Origin: Candidatus Latescibacterota bacterium
Lineage (GTDB): Bacteria > Latescibacterota > UBA2968 > UBA8231
Length of the DNA stretch: 40,522 nucleotides
NCBI GenBank assembly: GCA_022825185.1
Contig: JAJDYK010000050.1
Coordinates: 1 to 40,522 of the forward strand
Reading direction: 5' to 3'
The stretch's first letter is position 1. Each line of letters begins with the position of its first letter. The notes under the pieces are model-generated. The model had not been told where the DNA came from, did no database searches, and worked only from the letters and a program-made list of their open reading frames with translations. The translations under genes were made by a program, and so were the position numbers. Positions 1 to 9,381 of the stretch are shown here, piece by piece.

Positions 1-858
1 TGCGCATTCGCTGCCGTCCTTGCCCGGTCGCAGATACTCGCCGACGCGGTCGTGAAAGCCCTTGACGTGCTCAAATACGGAGTGCTGCACTTCAGTCGGC
101 TCGCCCACGGCAAAGCTGCGGCACAAGTCGGCCCAGTAGCCGCGGTACACCGACCAAGCGTCGATGACATAGATCTCTCCGGCCTCAATCGGGCGATTGC
201 GCGCAAAACCGCCCAGCTCGCCGCACTGGTAGTCGCCGTCGTGGAAAACCTTCTCACCGGCCGCAAGATGCGCTGCCCGCTGCGCTGCCGCTAGCACCTC
301 CAGCTCGTTGACGCCCGGAGCCATCGCCGCTTCCGCCGCGGCGTATGCTGCCAGATCGACCTGCACTACCTTGCGCAACAGCTCGATTTCGTCGGGGTCC
401 TTGACCTCCTGCATGTCGGCGAGCAGGTTATCGATTGCGACCCATGCGGACGTTTTGCCCAGCCCTTCCTCGACCGCCTGTCCCAAGCGACGCGGCAAAA
501 ACTCGCTCTGCCAACCCAAGCGGCTAGCCGCCGGCTTTTTGGCCCCCAGCGTATCGACGATTAACCCGCTTATCACCTCGCGCAGGTCGGGCGTGACCGT
601 GCCGCCGACGCTGAGAGGAAAGGTGAAACACTCGTCGGCGCACGGCTCGCCTTCGTCGGTATGCGCGATCAACAAGGACTGCCCATCGGCCCCCAGCCAA
701 AAGATCGCTGGCGGGCCGGGGAATTCCTCGGGAATGATGATCCCGGTGAAGTAGTAGATTTCCTTCGGGTGGTTGATCACGGCCGCGTCGATGTCGAGTT
801 CGGCCAGCCGCGCACATAGGCGCTGCTGCCGCGTGCGGCATCCTTCTTTGGTTAGCAT
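1..858 (-). CDS. M24-family metallopeptidase (Xaa-Pro aminopeptidase/creatinase type), 3' end cut off by the window
   Basis: The minus-strand frame is open from an ATG at 858 to base 1 (286 codons, no stop), so the C terminus lies outside the window. An AGGAG lies six bases before the ATG. The first ~150 residues look like the creatinase N-terminal domain (NHPKEIYYFTG near residues 30-40). The second half is a pita-bread fold. VIDAWSVYRGYWADLC carries two Asp eleven positions apart, the spacing of the first two metal ligands in M24 enzymes; the later His and Glu ligands would lie beyond the edge. The family hydrolyses Xaa-Pro peptides or creatine-like C-N bonds, and the substrate cannot be told here. 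The gene is probably transcribed independently of the zinc-ribbon gene behind it. The family call is strong; the exact activity is open. Confidence 0.85.
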   Translation of the reverse strand, partial: MLTKEGCRTRQQRLCARLAELDIDAAVINHPKEIYYFTGIIIPEEFPGPPAIFWLGADGQSLLIAHTDEGEPCADECFTFPLSVGGTVTPDLREVISGLIVDTLGAKKPAASRLGWQSEFLPRRLGQAVEEGLGKTSAWVAIDNLLADMQEVKDPDEIELLRKVVQVDLAAYAAAEAAMAPGVNELEVLAAAQRAAHLAAGEKVFHDGDYQCGELGGFARNRPIEAGEIYVIDAWSVYRGYWADLCRSFAVGEPTEVQHSVFEHVKGFHDRVGEYLRPGKDGSECA

Positions 859-884
859 AATTTTCTCCTGTTAGCGATAGGTTG

Positions 885-1178
885 CTATCTTAGCATGGGA
901 CCTTTTCCCGTTAAGTCTTCCCCACAGTAACGGCACTTGACCGCTTCCGCTTTTATCATTTCAGCACAGTATGGACACTTTTTTATGTCACCACTTTGAA
1001 TAGATTTTTTTTCAACCTGTTCCTGATTTTTAGAAACGACTAAAGCCAAAATGAAACCAAAGGGACCAAGTAACACGCCAAGTGCAAACCAACCACAACC
1101 GCTTCGTCCTTTGTTTGTGGCAACCACCGCGCTGACAATCCCAAATAGAAGCCAGAGTAAAAGAAACTCCATTGACAT
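885..1178 (-). CDS. Small two-helix membrane protein with C-terminal zinc ribbon
   Basis: This 97-aa protein has two hydrophobic segments (about residues 3-20 and 29-47) joined by a short glycine-rich loop. A soluble tail follows, ending in a treble-clef or ribbon motif, CPYCAEMIKAEAVKCRYCGE, with two CxxC pairs about 12 residues apart. The layout resembles small zinc-ribbon membrane proteins of unknown role. A purine-rich AAGGAAAGGAA precedes the start, and a second in-frame ATG two codons later is also possible. The gene ends 26 bp before the M24 peptidase ATG, so the two may be cotranscribed. Base composition is more AT-rich than its neighbours, which may point to a separate origin. No function can be assigned. 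Confidence 0.7.
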   Translation of the reverse strand: MSMEFLLLWLLFGIVSAVVATNKGRSGCGWFALGVLLGPFGFILALVVSKNQEQVEKKSIQSGDIKKCPYCAEMIKAEAVKCRYCGEDLTGKGPMLR

Positions 1179-1189
1179 TTCCTTTCCTT

Positions 1190-1290
1190 GGATCGGTTAC
1201 TAGCGTTTGGTACTCAATAGTAGCCAACCGGATAGCTCCTGAAAAGTAATCGCTACCGCTCCATGCCTTGAGTAACCTGCTAGCCGCTCC
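1190..1290. promoter_or_regulatory. Divergent intergenic region with imperfect repeats upstream of the sugar-binding protein
   Basis: The ~150 bp between the zinc-ribbon gene (minus) and the binding-protein gene (plus) hold an imperfect direct repeat, with copies at 1245-1262 and 1271-1290. They share AGTAA, a GCTA and a terminal CCGCTCC. A looser inverted repeat around 1190-1233 has an ATCGGTTACTA-like left arm and a TAGTAGCCAACCGGAT right arm. Such pairs are typical of operators before sugar transport operons, but no regulator is linked here and this is only a pattern observation. Confidence 0.25.
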
Positions 1291-1327
1291 GTATATTCTC
1301 AGCCCATTTCCAAACGAAAGTGCATCT

Positions 1328-2500
1328 ATGATTCCGACTCGACTCATTCTCGCCGCCTGTCTATTCCTCGTCCCAGTCACAGCATCAAGCGAAGGTTTCC
1401 ACGGCTTCGACCCGGCGACTTACGACGGGTTGATGCTCCCGTCCGCAGCGCTACAGGCTATGGCCGCCGAAGCCGCGCAACACTCGCCCCCTAAAAATGG
1501 CGAGAACCTAGTCTTTGGTTTCGCCAACCTGCAGCGCGACATCAGCTTCGGCATCAAGGTCGAAAAGAGCATTGAGCGCAACGCCGAGGCCGCCGGCATT
1601 GAGTTGCTGATCGCCGACAATCGGCTCGACGGGCCGACCGCCCTTGCCAACGCCGAGAGCTTTGCCCGGCGTCAAGTTGACTTCTGCATCGAGTTCCAAA
1701 CCGACGTCAATTTCGGTCCGGCAATCATGCAGCACTTCAACCGCAAGCAGATCGGCGTGGTCGCCATCGACATTCCCATGCCGGGTGCTACTTACTTCGG
1801 TGCCAACAACCCCCGCTCGGGCTTTATGGGCGGCTCCTATCTGGCGCAAGCGGCCAAGGTGCGCTTTGGCGACCGGGCGCTCGCGGAGGGATACTTCGTC
1901 GTTGGCGAACTGCCGCAGTCGGGCGCGATCCCCGCCATGCGCACGGAGGGTCAAATCGCCGGTTTCCTCGCCTCACTGCCCGGCTTCCCGCCCGAGCGCA
2001 TCATCCGCATCGACACCAAGAACACGCTGCAGTACTCCTTCCAGCAGATGAGCAACGCGCTCGGCCGCATCCCTCAAGGTGCGCCGATCCTGATTACCGC
2101 GATCAACGACCAATCGGTCTCCGGCATGTTGCGCGCCGTGCAGCAGCAGGGGCGCAGCGCAGACGCGCTGGTCGTCGGCAAGGGTGCCGATGAGTTGGAG
2201 ACGATGGTCGCCGAGGAGAACTTCATCGCTTCGGTCGCCTATTTCCCCGAGCGCTACGGAAACTATCTCATCCCGCTGAGCCTAATGCGATTAGCGGGCC
2301 GCGATGTGCCGCCGGCTGTCACCGTCAACCACGTAATGATTAGCCCGGCCAACATCTGCCAATTCTACCCCGAGTACGAATGCCAAGGCGAGCCGGGCTT
2401 CGACTTCGTCTTCCCACAGGAAGCCTTCGTCGAACACTTGGCGACTCTGAGGGACAAGCCCGAACTCGCCGGCTACGAGCAGTTGATCCCCGACCACTAG
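1328..2500 (+). CDS. Periplasmic sugar-binding protein of an ABC importer (PBP1 / ribose-type)
   Basis: A 390-aa secreted solute-binding protein. The ATG at 1328 is preferred over an upstream in-frame start at 1268 because it begins a clean signal peptide (MIPTRLILAACLFLVPVTASS, then EGF). The mature part has the alternating hydrophobic strands of the two-lobed type 1 periplasmic-binding fold. Repressor-like PBP1 hallmarks include GVVAIDIPMPGATYFGANN in the hinge region and a late strand with ILITAINDQSVSGMLRAV. It starts a three-gene operon with the double ATPase (1 bp gap) and permease, so it should deliver a sugar or sugar-like ligand to them. The family covers ribose, xylose, rhamnose, autoinducer-2 and inositol binders; the ligand here is unknown. 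Confidence 0.87.
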   Translation: MIPTRLILAACLFLVPVTASSEGFHGFDPATYDGLMLPSAALQAMAAEAAQHSPPKNGENLVFGFANLQRDISFGIKVEKSIERNAEAAGIELLIADNRLDGPTALANAESFARRQVDFCIEFQTDVNFGPAIMQHFNRKQIGVVAIDIPMPGATYFGANNPRSGFMGGSYLAQAAKVRFGDRALAEGYFVVGELPQSGAIPAMRTEGQIAGFLASLPGFPPERIIRIDTKNTLQYSFQQMSNALGRIPQGAPILITAINDQSVSGMLRAVQQQGRSADALVVGKGADELETMVAEENFIASVAYFPERYGNYLIPLSLMRLAGRDVPPAVTVNHVMISPANICQFYPEYECQGEPGFDFVFPQEAFVEHLATLRDKPELAGYEQLIPDH

Positions 2501-2501
2501 C

Positions 2502-4013
2502 ATGGATCATACCGCACCCTTGTTGCAGATGGCGGGCATCTGCAAATCCTTCGGCAGCGCCCAAGTCTTGCGCGAGGTCGATCTTCGCTTAGACGCCGGG
2601 GAGGTGTTAGCGTTGCTGGGTGCCAATGGAGCGGGTAAATCCACGTTAGTGAAAATCCTCTGCGGCGTGTACAGCCGCGACGCTGGCACCGTCCGCCTCG
2701 ACGACCAAGCGGTGCGCTACGACCGGCCCGAAGAGGCCATCGCCCACGGCGTCCGCTTTTTGCCGCAGGAGGTATCGATCCTGCCCGACCTCACAGTCGC
2801 CGAAAATATCCTCATCGCCGACCTGCCGCTCAAACGCTCGTGGTTTGGCAAGCAGGTAGATCGCCCGGAACTGCGCACCAAAGCGCGGGCACTGCTCGAC
2901 CGGCTCGGCTGCGACCTCGATCCCGACGCGCCAGTACACCAGCTCTCCGCGCCACACAAGCGCTTGGTGGAAATCGCCCGCGCCCTCGCTGGCCAAGCGC
3001 GGGTCATCGTCATGGACGAACCAACCGCTTCCCTCGCCGACCGCGAAGTCCAAGCGCTCTTCGCCGTGGTCGAGCGGCTCAAGGCGCAGCAGATCGGCAT
3101 CATCTACATCTCCCACTACCTCGACGAGGTCTTCGAGATCGCCGACCGCATCACCGTGCTCCGCGACGGGCTAAACGCCGGCGACTTCGCCACTGCCATG
3201 GCTTCGCGGCGCGAGGTTCTCGACGCCATGCTCGGCACCACGGTTGACGAACTCTACCCGCCGCGAGGCTCCAGCATCGGCGAGGTTGCGCTAGAAGTTG
3301 AAAACCTGAGTCTGCCCGGCGCGCTCGACGGCGTGTCCTTTGCGCTCCACCGCGGCGAAATTCTCGGCGTCTTCGGCCTGCTCGGCTCGGGGATTGACCA
3401 ACTCGGTCGGGCCATCTACGGCGCGCTGGGGCCGCTGCCCGGCGCACGCATTGCGCTTGAGGGCACGCCCTATATCCCCGCTAACCCGCGCCAGGGACGC
3501 GACGCGGGCATCGGATTCGTCGCTGCCGAACGCCAGCGCGAGGGGATCGTCCCCGACCTCGGCGTCCGTGCCAATATCACTCTGCCCTTTATCGACCGTT
3601 TCGTGCGCTTGCTCTCCGTGTCCAAGCCCCGCGAAGCAAGCCACGCGCAAAGCTGGATCGATCGCTTGGGGATTCGCGCCGCTCACCTCGACCAACCGCT
3701 GCGCTTGCTCTCGGGCGGCAATCAGCAAAAGGCCTGCTTGGCCCGCTGGCTGGTCGAGGGTCTCAAGGTGCTCATCCTCGAAGAACCGACTAGGGGCGTG
3801 GACGTGGGCGCTCGCCACGAGCTCTACTTAGCGCTGCGGCAGTGGACCCAACAGGGCCTTGCCGTGCTCTTGATTTCCTCCGACGCCGAAGAAGTCGCTG
3901 GCGTCTGCGACCGCTCCATTGTACTCGACCGGGGTCGAGTGTCCAGCCGCTTTGCTGGCGGCGCGGCCCCGGCCGACTTGCTCCATACTCCGACCGCGAA
4001 GGACCATCCATGA
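2502..4013 (+). CDS. Sugar ABC transporter ATP-binding protein with two fused nucleotide-binding domains (RbsA/MglA type)
   Basis: 503 aa, the usual length for the CUT2 fused ATPase. The first domain has Walker A GANGAGKST (about residues 39-47), Walker B VIVMDEPTA and an altered signature, LSAPHKRLVEIARAL, where LSGGQ-like sequence is usual. The second domain has no proper Walker A (GLLGSGIDQL), the normal state for this family, but keeps a textbook LSGGNQQKACLARWL and VLILEEPTRGVDVGA. It therefore powers uptake with one strongly catalytic site. The ATG follows the binding-protein stop by one base, and its TGA overlaps the permease ATG as ATGA at 4010-4013, so translational coupling is likely. 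Confidence 0.93.
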   Translation: MDHTAPLLQMAGICKSFGSAQVLREVDLRLDAGEVLALLGANGAGKSTLVKILCGVYSRDAGTVRLDDQAVRYDRPEEAIAHGVRFLPQEVSILPDLTVAENILIADLPLKRSWFGKQVDRPELRTKARALLDRLGCDLDPDAPVHQLSAPHKRLVEIARALAGQARVIVMDEPTASLADREVQALFAVVERLKAQQIGIIYISHYLDEVFEIADRITVLRDGLNAGDFATAMASRREVLDAMLGTTVDELYPPRGSSIGEVALEVENLSLPGALDGVSFALHRGEILGVFGLLGSGIDQLGRAIYGALGPLPGARIALEGTPYIPANPRQGRDAGIGFVAAERQREGIVPDLGVRANITLPFIDRFVRLLSVSKPREASHAQSWIDRLGIRAAHLDQPLRLLSGGNQQKACLARWLVEGLKVLILEEPTRGVDVGARHELYLALRQWTQQGLAVLLISSDAEEVAGVCDRSIVLDRGRVSSRFAGGAAPADLLHTPTAKDHP

Positions 4014-4963
4014 GCATCGCCACCTTATTAAACCGCCCCGGCGCTGGCGTCGCCTTGTTATTGGTGTTCTACCTCTTGGTCGCCGTGCTCTTCAGCGTCC
4101 TCTCGCCTTGGTTTTTGTCCTTCGACAATATGGTGAGCATCGGTGCCAATATGGCCTTTATCGGCTTGATGTGCGCATTGCAAACGCCGCTGATCATCGC
4201 CGGGGGCCTCGATCTGTCGGTGGCCGCGGTCGCTGGGCTGGCCGGGGTCGTCGTCGCGCTGCTCCACGCTGCGGGCGTCGGTATTGTCGCCGCCTGTCTC
4301 ATCGCGCTGGCACTGGGCGGGGGTATCGGGCTGCTCAATGGCCTGTTAGTCGTACGCCTCGGGCTCAACTCGCTGATCGCCACTCTGGGCACGATGAGCG
4401 TCATCGGCGGGCTGGCCCTAGTCCTGACTGGCGGGCTGACTAAGCCGCTGATGGAACCCGGCTTCAACTGGATCGGCAGCGGCCAGCTTTTGCGGCTGCC
4501 GGTGCCGCTGGTGCTGATGCTGTTGGTTTATATCGCGCTCGGCTGGGTGCTGGCGCGGACTCGTTTTGGTCGCTTCGTCTATGCCGCAGGCAGCAACGCC
4601 GAAGCTAGTCGGCTGGTCGGCGTCCCGGTCGCCCGCACCCTGATGATCCTCTACGTCCTCTCCGGCCTCAGCGGCGCGGTCAGCGGCCTCATCCTCGCGG
4701 CCATGCTCTACGCGGCAGCACCCGACGCAGCGGGGCAGCATTTGTTGACGGTGATCGCCGCGGTGATCTTGGGCGGGACGAGCCTTTTCGGGGGACGCGG
4801 CACAGTGTGGGGCACCTTGTTGGCGGTGCTGTTGCTCGGCACCCTCAACAACGGCCTGACGCTGATGGATGTGTCTAGCTTCTGGCAGGATGTAACGCGC
4901 GGCGCAGTGCTCCTGTTGGCCGTCGGCCTCGACCAAGTTCGCACCCGCGCTGCGGGCGCTTGA
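4010..4963 (+). CDS. Sugar ABC transporter permease (RbsC-like, BPD_transp_2)
   Basis: The start at 4010 forms an ATGA overlap with the ATPase stop, giving 317 aa, normal for the CUT2 permease family. Longer in-frame starts (3842) would run through the ATPase gene and are not credible. The protein is almost entirely hydrophobic with about eight to ten membrane segments. The family loop PLIIAGGLDLSVAAVAGLAG lies near residue 70, and the coupling-helix region TRFGRFVYAAGSNAEASRLV near 185. It should form a homodimeric channel with the upstream ATPase. It ends six bases before the convergent pheA stop, with no room for a dedicated terminator. Confidence 0.93.
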   Translation: MSIATLLNRPGAGVALLLVFYLLVAVLFSVLSPWFLSFDNMVSIGANMAFIGLMCALQTPLIIAGGLDLSVAAVAGLAGVVVALLHAAGVGIVAACLIALALGGGIGLLNGLLVVRLGLNSLIATLGTMSVIGGLALVLTGGLTKPLMEPGFNWIGSGQLLRLPVPLVLMLLVYIALGWVLARTRFGRFVYAAGSNAEASRLVGVPVARTLMILYVLSGLSGAVSGLILAAMLYAAAPDAAGQHLLTVIAAVILGGTSLFGGRGTVWGTLLAVLLLGTLNNGLTLMDVSSFWQDVTRGAVLLLAVGLDQVRTRAAGA

Positions 4964-4969
4964 GCAGGC

Positions 4970-5827
4970 TTACTCCGAGTCCTCGATCGTATCGCCCTGC
5001 TGGTACGAGCCCAAGATGCGGACGAATTCGGCAGTGTCCTGAAGTTGCTCCACGGCTTCGGCACAAGCCGTCTGCTCCAAGTGGCCCTCCAAATCGAGGT
5101 AGAATACGTATTCCCAAGGCCGCTCGGGCATGGGCCGCGACTCGACTTTGAGCAGGTTGATGCCGCGTTCGGCAAAGGCCGCGAGGCCCCGACACAGCGC
5201 GCCCGGCACGTGCTTTAGCGCAAAGACGAGTGTGGTCTTGGCTGGCTCGACCAGTTCTGACGCAGCGCATCGGTTCACCACCAAAAAGCGGGTAAAATTG
5301 TGCGCGGCATCCTCGATGCCGGGGACGAGGATCTCCATCCCGTACGCCTCAGCCGCGCGTGCGCCGGCGATGGCCCCGCGATCGCGTGCGCCGCTTGCGG
5401 CTAGCTCTTTGACCGCGCCAGCCGTATCATCTGCCGCTATCGTCTGAGCATCGGCCAATGAATGGATGAAGCGAGTGCACTGGGCCAAGGCGGGCGGCTG
5501 CGACGCGATGTAGCGGATATCTGCTAGCTGCACGCCTCGGTTGACGATGAGGTTGTGGACGATGCGCAGCTTGATTTCGCCGACGATGTGTACGTCGCTC
5601 CGCAGCAGCAGGTCGTAGTTTTCGTGGATGCTGCCCATCAGCGAGTTTTCGATGGGCACGACTCCACAAGCACAAGACCCGTCTTCCACCGAGGCGAAAA
5701 GCGCCTTGAAATCGGGCTGTGGTGCCAATTGAATCGCTGGAGAAAAATAAGCGCGCGCCGCTGCTTCGCTGAACGATCCGGCGTGCCCTTGGATAGCCAC
5801 GGGTCCGCATGTCTTTGCTCTCTTCAT
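4970..5827 (-). CDS. pheA: Prephenate dehydratase (PDT + ACT domains)
   Basis: 285 aa, the size of a monofunctional prephenate dehydratase, which converts prephenate to phenylpyruvate in phenylalanine synthesis. Visible hallmarks are GHAGSFSE (14-21), PIENSLMGSI (58-67) and the catalytic TRF at 179-181 inside AHNFTRFLVV. A C-terminal ACT domain starts near 196 and contains the phenylalanine-binding ESRP (229-232), so feedback inhibition by Phe is expected. No chorismate mutase domain is present. The gene lies 15 bp downstream of pnuC on the same strand and is probably cotranscribed with it, although the two pathways are unrelated. Confidence 0.95.
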   Translation of the reverse strand: MKRAKTCGPVAIQGHAGSFSEAAARAYFSPAIQLAPQPDFKALFASVEDGSCACGVVPIENSLMGSIHENYDLLLRSDVHIVGEIKLRIVHNLIVNRGVQLADIRYIASQPPALAQCTRFIHSLADAQTIAADDTAGAVKELAASGARDRGAIAGARAAEAYGMEILVPGIEDAAHNFTRFLVVNRCAASELVEPAKTTLVFALKHVPGALCRGLAAFAERGINLLKVESRPMPERPWEYVFYLDLEGHLEQTACAEAVEQLQDTAEFVRILGSYQQGDTIEDSE

Positions 5828-5842
5828 ATACTCAATTCTTCT

Positions 5843-6457
5843 TCACGGTCCGTTTTGGACATTTGCTTGGTCGTACTCCTTTTTCCATTTCAGATAACCA
5901 AAGACGATGATAACCAGATACGCGATAAACAACAAAGCGGTCAGGTAAAGCCCTCGGCTGTAGTACAGATAAACCGAGACGCTGTCGATGACAAACCAGT
6001 ACCCCCAGTTCTCCAAAATCTTCTTCGTCACCATATAGGTCGTCACCACGGCATACCAAGTGGTGAAGGCATCGACATACGGCAATGCTGCCTCGGTGTT
6101 TTCGCTCAAAAGATACCCAGACGTCACCACAACGGCCCCCGTCGCAGCAATGACCACGACGTGCTTTTTGAGCGACCAAGTAGAAATGGGCAGCGTTGCG
6201 GATTGATCGGTGGGCTGCCGCCATTGGTACCAGCCATAAACCGCCATGGCCAAGTAGTAAATCTGTAGGGCCGACTCTAGAAACAGATTGACGTCGAAGA
6301 AGACGTAGATGTAAATCGCAGTGCTGACGAAAGCCGCACCCCAACACCAGATGTTTTCCCGCGCCGCCAAGACCAAGTAGAGAATGGCCAAGACGACCGC
6401 CGGCACCTCCCACCAAGAGGTTAGTTCCAGCGCTTGGAGTATGGCAGGAGTTTCCAT
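5843..6457 (-). CDS. pnuC: PnuC-type nicotinamide mononucleotide/nicotinamide riboside transporter
   Basis: 204 aa with about seven membrane segments. Family marks include an aromatic-rich early region (ENIWCWGAAFVSTAIY), the AVYGWYQWR segment and a C-terminal stretch ENWGYWFVIDSVSVYLYY followed by LYLTALLFIAYLV. These match the PnuC/PnuX/PnuT family of SWEET-like facilitators for NAD precursors or thiamine. Substrate preference inside the family cannot be read from the sequence. No obvious Shine-Dalgarno precedes the ATG. I recognised no riboswitch in the ~160 bp leader, which instead contains a perfect 13-bp-arm hairpin shared with the divergent PhyH gene. Confidence 0.85.
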   Translation of the reverse strand: METPAILQALELTSWWEVPAVVLAILYLVLAARENIWCWGAAFVSTAIYIYVFFDVNLFLESALQIYYLAMAVYGWYQWRQPTDQSATLPISTWSLKKHVVVIAATGAVVVTSGYLLSENTEAALPYVDAFTTWYAVVTTYMVTKKILENWGYWFVIDSVSVYLYYSRGLYLTALLFIAYLVIIVFGYLKWKKEYDQANVQNGP

Positions 6458-6566
6458 TTTAGATGCACCAGCGTTCGCTTGGGCCGTTGTGCTGTGCTGC
6501 GAGCATGTTGTTTCCTTTTGCGCGGTTGCGCGTATAGTGGGTTCTGCCTATCAGTATATCGTCTCC

Positions 6567-6596
6567 GTAGGGGGCGGTTTGCGAACCGCCCCCTAC
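6567..6596. repeat. Perfect GC-rich hairpin, REP/MITE-like palindrome
   Basis: Arms GTAGGGGGCGGTT (6567-6579) and AACCGCCCCCTAC (6584-6596) are exact reverse complements around a TGCG tetraloop. It lies in the divergent region between pnuC (minus) and the first PhyH gene (plus), upstream of both, and has no T tract, so it is unlikely to be a terminator. Its form is that of an interspersed repetitive extragenic palindrome. I saw no second copy in this window. Confidence 0.7.
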
Positions 6597-6621
6597 CCAA
6601 TTGCAATCGACGGAGCGATTC

Positions 6622-7398
6622 ATGTACCAGATCACCGACGCCCAAAAGCAGCAATTCAAAGAAGAGGGCTATTTCATCCTCGAAAACGCCATCCCCGCCC
6701 ACCACCTCGATCTCCTGCGCGGCGAGTGCCAAGCCTTCATCGACAAAGCCAACGCCCGGATGGATGCCGAGGGCACGGACACCTTGGGTCTCAATCACCG
6801 CAACAGCCGCTACTTTGTCTCCAATTGCTTCCGCGACCAGCCGCGCCTGCGCGAGTTCCTCTTCAGCCCCCTAATGGCCGACATCTGCCAAGCCACCTTA
6901 GGCGACGATGCCTACTTGTTCTGGGAGCAATACGTGGTCAAAGGTGCCGAGGCTGGCATGAAGTTCTCTTGGCACCAAGACTCGGGCTACATCGGCTACC
7001 CGGATCACAAGCCGTATCTAACCTGTTGGTGCGCCCTCGACGACATGTCCGAAGCCAATGGCACCGTCCACTTATTGCCCTTTTCGCGCTCGGGCATTCG
7101 CACGTGGGTCAAGCACGTGCGCGAGGAGGGCAGCAACGATTTGATCGGCTATTTTGGCAGCGACCCCGGCGTTTCGGTCGTCGCTCCGGCCGGCAGCATT
7201 GCCGTTTTTACCAGTTTCAATTTTCACTCCAGCGGCACCAACACCACCGACCAGATGCGCCGCGTGTACTTGGCCCAATACTCCTGCGAGCCGCTGATGT
7301 CGGCCGACGGCAGCAAACTCTGGGGGAATGCCGAGCCTTTTCTCAAGGCGGGTAAATTGGTCGAGCCGCCGCCCGAGCTTACCAAGTCCGCTCCTTGA
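6622..7398 (+). CDS. Phytanoyl-CoA dioxygenase (PhyH) family Fe(II)/2-oxoglutarate oxygenase
   Basis: 258 aa from the ATG at 6622, chosen because an ACGGAG sits seven bases upstream; a TTG at 6601 would add seven residues. The double-stranded beta-helix metal triad is visible: H118 and D120 in SWHQDSGY, and the distal His at about 202 in NFHSSGTNTT. A 2-oxoglutarate-binding Arg follows at 213/214. The opening QFKEEGYFILENAI is the family's usual N-terminal helix-strand. The reaction is probably hydroxylation or oxidative cleavage of a small organic acid or osmolyte; the substrate is unknown. It overlaps the convergent RraA-like gene by 20 bp at the 3' ends and is one of three PhyH genes in the window. 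Confidence 0.9.
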   Translation: MYQITDAQKQQFKEEGYFILENAIPAHHLDLLRGECQAFIDKANARMDAEGTDTLGLNHRNSRYFVSNCFRDQPRLREFLFSPLMADICQATLGDDAYLFWEQYVVKGAEAGMKFSWHQDSGYIGYPDHKPYLTCWCALDDMSEANGTVHLLPFSRSGIRTWVKHVREEGSNDLIGYFGSDPGVSVVAPAGSIAVFTSFNFHSSGTNTTDQMRRVYLAQYSCEPLMSADGSKLWGNAEPFLKAGKLVEPPPELTKSAP

Positions 7399-8260
7399 GT
7401 AGTTCTTGGATGGCGGCACGCGGCACGGGCAGCTCGTCGATATGGCTCTCCAACCAGCGCGAGAAGTCCTCCTCAATGGGATCGGACCAGCGGGTGTCGA
7501 TCTGGCCGGGCGTGTATTTGCCCTCGGCCAAGCGCTGCTTGCCAAAGCGGTCGCGGAGTGAGATCAGCTCGGAGGTCTTGACCACCTGTTCGGCTAGGTG
7601 AGGAGGTATGAAGACGACGCCATCGTCGCGGCCGAGGACTACGTCGCCGGGCATGACTGTGGCACCGCCGATGCGCACTGGGCAGTTGACTCCGGTCAGC
7701 ATGATGGTGGGCGAGGCAAAGGTGGGGTGATAGCCGCGCACAAAGCTGGTGAAATTGGGCAGCTCTTGGATGCCGTCGATATCGCGGACGGCCGCGTCGT
7801 GGACCACGCCGTTGCCCGAATTGGCATAGATGGCAGTGGCGAGATTATCGCCAATGACCGCGCCTTGGTCGATTTTGCCGAATACGTCGGCCACGTACAC
7901 GTCGCCGGGCACTAGCATATCAATCGGCCACGAGATCTGGTCGCCGATGCAGCCGGCTCGCTCCCCTTTTTCTTCCATGACCTGACGCATGACGGGTCGC
8001 CGTGGCATGTACATAGCCGTCAGGGCGCGGCCCACTAGCACTTGGCCGGGGTGCGTGCAAATCCAGCCGTCTTCGTACTGCCAGTTGTAGCCGGGGCCGC
8101 GTATGACGCCCCAGGCTTGGGTAATGCTGACGTTGCGCATGCGCTCGAGAATGTCGTCGGGCACCTTGGGACGGCCGTCGGCAAAGCGCTCGCCCTCCCA
8201 CTCTGGGGTGTACTCGATTAGCTCTTCTGGGGACATGTTCAAGGGGGCGAATTTTTCCAT
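7379..8260 (-). CDS. RraA-like / HMG-CHA aldolase family protein
   Basis: 293 aa from the ATG at 8260, which has a GGAAAG about seven bases upstream; an ATG at 8275 adds five residues but has no ribosome site. The RraA fold core covers residues ~100-245. GDNLATAIYANSGNGVVHDA (137-156), then VRD (R159, D160), are the substrate- and metal-binding positions of class II pyruvate aldolases of the 4-hydroxy-4-methyl-2-oxoglutarate type. RraA itself is shorter (~160 aa) and inhibits RNase E. The extra ~70 residues at each end here favour an enzyme, probably an aldolase or oxaloacetate-type decarboxylase. Neighbouring dehydrogenase and CoA-transferase genes on the same strand fit an acid-catabolism role. 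Confidence 0.82.
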   Translation of the reverse strand: MEKFAPLNMSPEELIEYTPEWEGERFADGRPKVPDDILERMRNVSITQAWGVIRGPGYNWQYEDGWICTHPGQVLVGRALTAMYMPRRPVMRQVMEEKGERAGCIGDQISWPIDMLVPGDVYVADVFGKIDQGAVIGDNLATAIYANSGNGVVHDAAVRDIDGIQELPNFTSFVRGYHPTFASPTIMLTGVNCPVRIGGATVMPGDVVLGRDDGVVFIPPHLAEQVVKTSELISLRDRFGKQRLAEGKYTPGQIDTRWSDPIEEDFSRWLESHIDELPVPRAAIQELLKERTW

Positions 8261-8381
8261 AGCAGTGCTTTCCATTCGTTGAAGTTTGCCTACTTGGGTA
8301 GTGGCCTATTCTGAAAACTGTTCGGGGCTGTTGAGGGTGATCTTGGCGCTCGCAGCGGATGAACCCATAGTGGGCTATTGC

Positions 8382-9365
<984 letters not shown>

Positions 9366-9381
9366 GGGGGCTCCTGTGCAA

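Noticed and set aside
52..754. Plus-strand frames of 80 and 148 codons at the left edge
   Set aside because: Both lie opposite the M24 peptidase frame, which is open throughout and has family motifs.
6567..6596. Intrinsic terminator
   Set aside because: The hairpin lacks a T tract and lies upstream of both flanking genes, so neither transcript ends there.
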